Source: Anthoceros angustus | Taxonomy: Eukaryota > Streptophyta > Anthocerotopsida > Anthocerotales > Anthocerotaceae | Length of the DNA stretch: 64,000 nucleotides | Direction: 5' to 3' | NCBI GenBank assembly: GCA_010909165.1 | Contig: MU008161.1 | Location: 248,001-312,000 of the forward strand | Part shown: one piece after another, positions 57,600-64,000 of the stretch | How the letters are laid out: each line of letters starts with the position of its first letter | Numbering within the stretch: the stretch's first letter is position 1 | The notes under the pieces: generated by a model | The model's input: the letters and a program-made list of their open reading frames with translations, nothing else | The model's database searches: none | What the model was told of the DNA's origin: nothing | Made by a program: the position numbers and the translations under genes

Positions 57600-58370
57600 C
57601 TCCTCTTGATGTAGAGCGCCAATGAGCTCATTGAGGGTAAGAGTGGGTGCAGTTCCAGCTTTGACTGTGGATACAGAAGAACGCAATGAAGAATTTTGAC
57701 TTGAGACGAATTGCTCATAGGAGGGAGGAAGGCTGGATAGGAGCTAGCTGAGCCACAACATCAATATCCTCAAGCTTGCTTCCAAGCATGGAGAGCTGCG
57801 CCTTGAGGTATCTGAATTTGCTGATGTGCGCTCCTATCGTATCTCCTTCCTTCATCCTTAACCCATAGAAGTCATTTCTTGCAGCAACTAAGGTTAGGAT
57901 GCTGCAGTTGGTAGAAACTCAACCTCTGTCACAGTGGCCTCATCCAAAGCAGATAGCAAAATGGCAAAAGCAATTTTGTTGCCTTTGTTGAATTTGGCTA
58001 TCTCTTCAGGTAATGCACTGGTTCCTGGTTGGGGAATGGAACCATCCACAAATTCCCAAATATCACGTGCATCCAGGAAGGCCTTCATCCTAGCTCGCCA
58101 ACTCTCGTACCTTGCAGGTTTGCCATCAAACCTGTCCTTTTCCTTGAATTCTCCACTGTATGATGTTCCTCCAGCCATTGTGATAAAAATAGGTGGAATA
58201 GGTGGAGAGAAGGAAGGAAACTGAGAGGCTAACGAATTATGAAAATTTGCTTCAATCTCTGTGCCCTCATCTAAGTCATCACTAAAGTCCCAACAGTATC
58301 CAGACATAAACTGAAAAAATGCTGGTTGGAAAAGAATAACAAAGGTGTGAAGAGGAGGCAGCAAACTGAA
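57600..58370 (-). pseudogene. Ty1/copia gag
   Basis: Starts near 58180 with MAGGTSYSGEFKEKDRFDG, then ESWRARMKAFLDARDIWEFV and AFAILLSALDEATVTEVEF; it continues in shifted frames as ILTLVAARNDFYGLRMKEGD and FRYLKAQLSMLGSKLEDIDV. This is the typical gag capsid layout of plant copia elements. Frameshifts near 57890 and 57700 inactivate it. Gag, protease, integrase and RT lie in canonical order on the minus strand. Confidence 0.8.
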
Positions 58371-58613
58371 GGATAGTGGAAGGGGTACAAAACTTAACTA
58401 ATAACGTTTCACTTTTGTGTTTTTAGGGTTACCAGAAAATAAGGAGGACAGGTGGAAACTAAAGTTAGGGCACCTTTCCAGGTGGCTACCTACACCAACC
58501 GCCACCAAGTCCCGTGACACCTCTTGAGAGCCAGCAACAAGATGCTGCAGAATCCAAAGAAAATTCACAAGCAATCACGAAATTATGGCTTGAGGCACCA
58601 CAACTGGTAAGAA

Positions 58614-59136
58614 TTACAGCGCTACCCTCTTGGAAGCCTCCTCACATCGTTGCTTGAGGCTAGGGCAGTATAATGCAGAAATTGGATCTCTCGCAGAGAA
58701 GGCCGTAGTTCTACCGGAGTTCAATTGTTCAAAGGAAACAACCAATTCATCTAAAGAGGCCTGGATCTCTTGAAGTCTTCTATACACTGAGGTAATCCTA
58801 CCAGCCAGTTGTGTGGAAACCTCATCGAAATTCAGATTGCGGAATTTAGTTGTCCAAGACGATATGGTCAACAACTGATCTCCTTCGTCGATGTTGATTG
58901 CGATTATAAACCCTTGAACGATGAATGCAGGAACGCGGACGGGGAGAGGCACCACAACAATTCTTCACATCGGATTTTTGTGCTTGTGTCCTCCTAGGAT
59001 GTCTGGAACTCGGAACTTGCTCAAGTATCCGGTCCCTGAGGAATTTGTTGTCTAGTTCTGCCTGGGTTCTAAGATGATCAACAAAATTAAAGAAATAAAA
59101 TAGATCCTCAGAGCGACGCCCTGTCCTCCGCGTCAT
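58614..59136 (-). pseudogene. Extra ORF between copia primer-binding site and gag
   Basis: Two overlapping minus-strand frames read MTRRTGRRSEDLFYFFNFVD and HLRTQAELDNKFLRDRILEQ, then FRNLNFDEVSTQLAGRITSV and RLQEIQASLDELVVSFEQLN. They look coding and partly helical and share the element's strand. Copia elements normally go from leader straight to gag, so this may be an additional ORF or captured sequence. Family not recognised. Confidence 0.4.
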
Positions 59137-59277
59137 TGCTCTTCTGCTTCACATATTCAGATTAGATAAGCAAAGCATTGTAAAGCTAGAAGCCATAGGG
59201 TCCTATAATAGTAGCAAGTCTGCAATATAGATAGACAAACATTGATCTAATATATATTCAGACATTGAGCACCTGGT

Positions 59278-59289
59278 GCTCTGATACCA
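59278..59289 (-). other. Copia primer-binding site (initiator tRNA-Met)
   Basis: The minus strand reads TGGTATCAGAGC immediately after the LTR end TTTCA, the standard plant copia primer-binding sequence complementary to initiator tRNA-Met. Confidence 0.9.
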
Positions 59290-59471
59290 TGAAACTTTGA
59301 GAACGGAGGCTCGTTGAATTGCAAAAAAAGGAATAAAGAAATCAATTAAAGTTGAATACAAAATTATCTTAAATACTTCATGTGAGTAGGTGTGACCATT
59401 CACCACTAACCAAGATATTAAATAACTAAATAATAACTGGTAGGTTAATAAGAACCTTTCACATTCTAACA
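59290..59471 (-). repeat. Ty1/copia 5' LTR (182 bp)
   Basis: The minus strand runs from TGTTAGAATG at 59471 to TTTCA at 59290. It is flanked internally by the primer-binding site and externally by AGATG. It shows about 95-96% identity to the 3' LTR at 34546-34727 by eye. Confidence 0.9.
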
Positions 59472-59476
59472 AGATG
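59472..59476. other. Target-site duplication AGATG, 5' side of copia element
   Basis: Matches 34541-34545, supporting the view that the two LTRs belong to one insertion. Confidence 0.7.
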
Positions 59477-59744
59477 AACCCTGAAAAACAAGAGGAGTTG
59501 CAGCAAGGTTAATTAGTACTATGGCACTAGCAAAGTTAGGGTTTAACGATGCCTAATTCAATCTTGAAACAGGCCTGGCAAACAGGGCATGGTGAATAGC
59601 CTTGATTCATGCCGAGTTATCATGGCTGTTCCAGGCCTAATAAGCCAAACCTGAAGTAGGCCTGAATTTCAGGTAGCACCCACGGCCACCATCCCACTGT
59701 TACCCTAAAAAACATTACATGAACTGCAAATTAGCGTGCTTACC

Positions 59745-59981
59745 AAAAGGGTGCAGATGTCCGGGCAGCACTTCGTGACAAATATCGTGAACCCTCTTCC
59801 GCTTTGGGCCCCTCTTGCCCTTCACCTCCACATCCCAGCATTCAGGCGGAAGGGTGTCCGCATCTTCCTCTACATCTTCGTTATGAGGAAGATGCTGAAA
59901 CTCTGCACCCCCAAGAAAGACATCTGCATCCGTGGCAACACAGTCTTCAATTCCAGGACGGACAGAAAATTCAGCATTCAT
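59745..59981 (-). CDS. Candidate first coding exon of an unrecognised host gene
   Basis: From an ATG at 59981 the minus strand reads MNAEFSVRPGIEDCVATDAD, then an acidic segment (NEDVEEDADTLPPECWDVEV), then a basic KGKRGPKRKR patch that could be a nuclear localisation signal, and HDICHEVLPGHLHPF before a good donor (TTTTG|GTAAGC). No downstream exon was found before the copia LTR at 59471, so the gene may have been cut by the insertion or have a long intron containing it. Family not recognised. Confidence 0.4.
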
Positions 59982-60243
59982 CTTGTTAGCACGGGTAGGC
60001 TCTACAACGAATCGATTGGTGGGGATGTGTGAGGAGGATGCGATTTTGAAGCATAGTTACATTTTACTTTTGGACTCTTGAACAATACATTTGTGTTTTG
60101 ACTTGTATTGAGGCATACATGCCTCATGGCCGCCCAGCCTAGACACCAGACAGCCGGTGCTGAGGCGCCTTAAAGTGTCCCGTGGTCCTTCGCTACGAGC
60201 CTTCCAGCATTCATGTTTGAGCATTGTCACCCTTCACAGAGGG

Positions 60244-60440
60244 ATGCTGAAACATTTGTTCATTGACAATCTGAAACGGCTGTTTGGTAAATCAAAATGG
60301 GCAATTGCCAAACCGAGCAACAAGATTTCACTTAATGGAGGATGCTGAAACTTGTGTTCATTGCTAATCTGAAACGGCTGATTGGTAGATTAAAACAGCT
60401 GATAGTCAAACCCAGCATCAGAATTTTCCTCACACCCTGC
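60244..60440 (+). repeat. 98-bp tandem repeat, two copies
   Basis: Units start ATGCTGAAAC at 60244 and 60342. Both have an open forward frame (LFIDNLKRLFGK versus VFIANLKRLIGR), with about 20% divergence by eye. Probably a minisatellite. Confidence 0.55.
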
Positions 60441-61216
60441 AAACAGGTGAACGACCACACTCCAGCACATTCCTTTTACTCATTTCTTTTTTACCAGTAT
60501 ATGCGACAGCACATTGGCATGCACGACATGTAATGGTGAACCAAAACCCTGAAGCAACTCCCATTTCAAATCTCCACGTTGTGGAACATGGCCTGCCATT
60601 GTAGCGAAATGGCTTTGCATCCAAACCCCATCTGAACAAGTCCAGTTGTGCGCGGAAGCAGAAGCATTTTGGATGAGCGCGGAGGTGATTGGGTGAACGC
60701 ATTCATGGTATTCAACGTTACATGGCGAGACGACTGCCATGTCCCATTGCATAGGGAAGGCACGTTTCTCCTATTGTGCGCAAAAGGCATCATACCGCGT
60801 ACAGTGCACTGGCACCGTGTGTCCGAATATAAATCGGAACCCTTTTGAGACAAGGTGAACGGTGCGCGGTCGCACCGGATGTCCGGGGTCGAGCCGTTTC
60901 ATGTGGTGAATTGTTCCCCACCACTTTCTTGTTTATTAGGTGAACGCTTAAACCCACGATTTTGATATCTTGGCTGGTGTGAAAATGTGCAGTCAGACCC
61001 CACATCGGGTATTCATCTTCAAATCTTACGTGTTTTTTAAGGGTAGTTGATATAGTATAGCGGGAAAAAGCAAAAATTAGTAAACAAACCTTGAAATGCA
61101 CGGTTTCATTTGAAACTCTTCATTCTTCATACATCATTTTTTCCTAAAATTTTAAAATAGCCTAATACACGGTTTTCCAAAAACAAACCCCTATTTTCAC
61201 ACCCTCAAAATTAGAG

Positions 61217-61440
61217 ATGAGGAGTCTCTACTTCTTAGACTTTGTTAGAGGCGAGGCGGGGCCGAGGTGGCCAAAGGACCCCGCTCCCACACACCCACCA
61301 ATCCTCAACATACCGATTGGAGAAACTTCATATTCTTACACAGCTAGAAGAGGTAACAAGAAAAGTGGAATTATTTGCAAATGGTGCAGGATCCCAAATC
61401 ATATGGAGAAGGACTGCAGAAAAAAGAAGAATGTCAAACC
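61217..61440 (+). pseudogene. Retroelement gag zinc knuckle fragment, copy 1
   Basis: The plus-strand frame reads SYSYTARRGNKKSG, then CKWCRIPNHMEKDC, an intact CX2CX4HX4C zinc knuckle of copia gag type. The upstream Arg/Gly-rich part is shortened relative to the copy at 62984. Confidence 0.7.
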
Positions 61441-61579
61441 TAGGAAGAGGCTGCATCCGGAGTACACGTTGCTGTCAAGAAACAATCTTCAGCAGCTTTG
61501 TGGGCAAACTTGTAGCACCGCTCGAACTCTCTACTTCGCGCTCTCCGCTCACCTCTCCCCCTCATGTTCCATATCAAAT

Positions 61580-62110
61580 TATACCAAACAGGCCTAGTAT
61601 CGCCGAATGTTTAAGGACTCGTTTACGTCCTCGTGTTCGCCCTTTTGGGGCACTTCCCTTCCGCTCTTCTCTCTTCGCTTGCTCTCGCACTTCGCAATCC
61701 ATCATTGTGTGGGCTCGCGCTCCGATGAAATGCCGGGCCGCAGCAACTCCACGTCCATGTTCGTGTGGTCCAGCCAATCCGGGTTCTCCGCACCCTCCGC
61801 TGATCGTCTGGCTTCCCTTGTCCAATCCAGTCCACTTGTCACCTGCGTCCCGCCCTTGAGGAGCAAGGGTCGTGATTCTTCAGCACCTATGATCACCTCC
61901 ACACGTTAGGGGGTTCGTCACCAGAACCTCTCTAGAGTAGTTCGCCCACTTTGTGACTCGGGCAATGCATTGGGCTCCGGAATCGGTATCGCACAACCCG
62001 ACATCCACCCAAAGGAAAATCACATAAGAGGCGACAAACCCTCTTATCGCCTCTAAGGCAATGCCTTTATTACAACCCGAATGTTGTGGCCTCACGCGTA
62101 CCTATACATG
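61580..62110. repeat. LTR-like block, copy 1
   Basis: Contains GTTTAAGGACTCGTT, an ACACGTTAGGG box and a CTTTATTACAACCCG end box. It shares the first two boxes and overall order with 38195-38665. Repeated at 63352-63850. Confidence 0.4.
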
Positions 62111-62983
62111 CGGAGGATACTGCATTCTTCATGGCTACCTACTTCTTCGATGAAATTGCTGTAACTCGGTGACTTCCCATGGCAGCCCAATCCCAACCCC
62201 GCCGGAGGCACGCTTGATTATCCTTGACCCCTTGCCTTTGGCAGGGCGGTCTCCTCGACCTTGGTTGGGCCTCACTCCGAAGTTACACAAGCTGCCACCA
62301 CTGTGTCTTCCTCGGTTTTGGTGTGACCAGCAAAGTTTGGGCATTGCTCCGCACCTCGGTGGGCCCTCGCCATTAGAAGCGAAATGGCATCCAAACCCCA
62401 TCCGAACAAGTCCAATGCAGCGCGGAAGCGTAAGCATTTTGGATGAGCGCGAGGTGATTGGGTGAACGATTCATGGTATTCAACGTTACATGGCGAGACG
62501 ATCGCCATGTCCATTGCATAGGAAGGCACGCGTTTCTCCTATTATGCGCAAAGGCATCATACAGACAAGCAGACCGTGGCACCGTGTGTCCGAATATAAA
62601 TCGGAACCCTTTTGAGACAAGGTGAACGGTGCGCGGTCGCACCGGATGTCCGGGGTCGAGCCGTTTCATGTGGTGAATTGTTCCCCACCACTTTCTTGTT
62701 TATTAGGTGAACGCTTAAACCCACGATTTTGATATCTTGGCTGGTGTGAAAATGTGCAGTCAGACCCCACATCGGGTATTCATCTTCAAATCTTACGTGT
62801 TTTTTAAGGGTAGTTGATATAGTATAGCGGGAAAAAGCAAAAATTAGTAAACAAACCTTGAAATGCACGGTTTCATTTGAAACTCTTCATTCTTCATACA
62901 TCATTTTTTCCTAAAATTTTAAAATAGCCTAATACACGGTTTTCCAAAAACAAACCCCTATTTTCACACCCTCAAAATTAGAG

Positions 62984-63223
62984 ATGAGGAGCCGTCTCTA
63001 CTTCTTACGAGACTTTGTTAGAGGGCGAGGCCGAGGCCGAGGTCGTGCCAAAGGACCGGCTCCCACACACTCCACCAATCCTACTGAACATACTCTGATT
63101 GGAGAAACTTCATATTCTTACACAGCTAGAAGAGGTAACAAGAAAAGTGGAATTATTTGCAAATGGTGCAGGATCCCAAATCATATGGAGAAGGACTGTA
63201 AAAAAGAAGAATGTCAAACCTAG
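62984..63223 (+). pseudogene. Retroelement gag zinc knuckle fragment, copy 2
   Basis: A continuous frame of 79 codons reads RDFVRGRGRGRGRAKGP, then TARRGNKKSG and CKWCRIPNHMEKDC, ending soon after in a stop created by a small loss relative to copy 1. The Arg-Gly run is an RNA-binding style tail common next to gag zinc knuckles. Confidence 0.7.
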
Positions 63224-63351
63224 GAAGAGCTGCATCCGAGTACACGCGTCATTAAGAAACAATCTTGACTTTGTGGGCAAACTTGTAGCACCGCCGAACC
63301 TCTGCCGCCTCCGCCACCTCCCCTCATGTTCCATATCAAATTATACCAAAC

Positions 63352-63850
63352 AGGCCTAGTATCGCCGAATGTTTAAGGACCTGCGACGCCTCGTGTTCGC
63401 CCTTTTGGGGCACTTCCCTTCCGCTCTTCTCTCTTCGCTTGCTCTCGCACTTCGCAATCCATCATTGTGTGGCTCGGCCCGATGAAATGCCGGGCACAGC
63501 AACTCCACGCCATGTTCGTGTGGTCCGCAATCCGGGTTCTCCGCACCCTCACTGATCGTCGCTTCCTTGTCCAATCCAACCCACTTGTCCTGCCCGCCGC
63601 CTTGAGGAGCAAGGGTCGTGATTCTTCAGCACCTATGATCACCTCCACACGTTAGGGGGTTCGTCACCAGAACCTCTCTAGAGTAGTTCGCCCACTTTGT
63701 GACTCGGGCAATGCATTAGCACTTGGCTCACAGAATCAGTATCCTGCACAACACGACATCCACCCCAAAAGGAAAATCACATAAGAGGGGCGACAAACCC
63801 CCTCTTATACTGCCTCTAAGGCAATGCCTTTATTACAACCCGAATGTTGG
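63352..63850. repeat. LTR-like block, copy 2
   Basis: Second copy of 61580-62110 with scattered small deletions; same end box CTTTATTACAACCCG near 63828. Confidence 0.4.
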
Positions 63851-64000
63851 CCCTACTGCCAGCTACCTATACATGCGGGAGGGATACCAGATTCTTACGC
63901 ATGGCTACCTACTTCTTCGGCGATGGGGCTGCTGTTAACTCCGGCTGACTTCCCCGCATGGCAGCCCAATCCCCAACCCTGGCGCCGGAGGCACGCTCGG

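Larger units (their letters stand above)
60602..62377. repeat. Tandem duplication with copia-like gag fragment, left copy (1.78 kb)
   Basis: Starts at GCGAAATGGC and is repeated from 62378. The central 60850-61200 part is identical to 62610-62990 for hundreds of bases, while flanking parts show CAG/CTG-versus-CG differences and small indels. Confidence 0.85.
62378..64000. repeat. Tandem duplication with copia-like gag fragment, right copy (cut by window end)
   Basis: Collinear with 60602-62200 and still matching at the window edge. Confidence 0.85.

Overview
The window looks like nuclear DNA of a green plant whose sperm are flagellated (a bryophyte, lycophyte, fern or relative, or a charophyte alga). 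One gene is a flagellar transport protein (IFT54/TRAF3IP1 type). A second is an organelle-type tRNA-modification GTPase (MnmE) split into many short exons. There is one nuclear-type tRNA-Ile(AAU) gene, and the rest is mostly plant-type retrotransposon debris and tandem repeats. No bacterial gene organisation (operons, Shine-Dalgarno sites, long adjacent ORFs) is visible. Species cannot be named from the sequence.

Layout. 1-5.3 kb: GC-rich, gene-free DNA full of short-period repeats, ending sharply at AT-rich DNA; its style differs from the rest and recalls filamentous-fungus intergenic DNA. 5.3-6.6 kb: AT-rich, with two small tandem arrays. 7.4-15 kb: broken non-LTR retrotransposon with reverse transcriptase pieces and a C-terminal Cys/His plus nuclease-like region; its first part is tandemly duplicated. 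15.6-17.5 kb: IFT54 coding exon, followed at 17.6 kb by tRNA-Ile. 17.7-20.5 kb: a chain of tandem arrays (122, about 77, 49 and 35 bp). 21.5-24 kb: weak exon candidates and a decayed MnmE-like paralogue. 25.1-31.9 kb (minus strand): mnmE, with every family motif present but exons copied and shuffled; three copies of a 1.3 kb upstream segment reach 33.4 kb.

34.5-59.5 kb appears to be one Ty1/copia retrotransposon on the minus strand. Its 3' LTR is at 34.55 kb, its 5' LTR at 59.29-59.47 kb, and the same 5-bp target duplication (AGATG) flanks both. Its gag, protease and integrase lie at 58.4-56 kb and its RT/RNase H at 46.2-44.6 kb. Other elements have broken into it: a large inverted repeat (38.0-44.6 versus 46.2-50.5 kb) carrying a coiled-coil transposon ORF, and a Ty3/gypsy-like gag/RT remnant (50.7-54.1 kb). 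Beyond 59.5 kb lie one candidate first exon of a host gene and a tandemly duplicated retroelement fragment running off the window.

Two window-wide signals stand out. First, five separate segments of 1.7-2.5 kb each occur as an immediate head-to-tail pair. Second, pair members differ mainly by tiny indels and by CAG/CTG in one copy versus CG in the other. Unresolved assembly or base-calling error in methylated repeats is the simplest explanation, so indel-based frameshifts in the repeat regions should be read cautiously.
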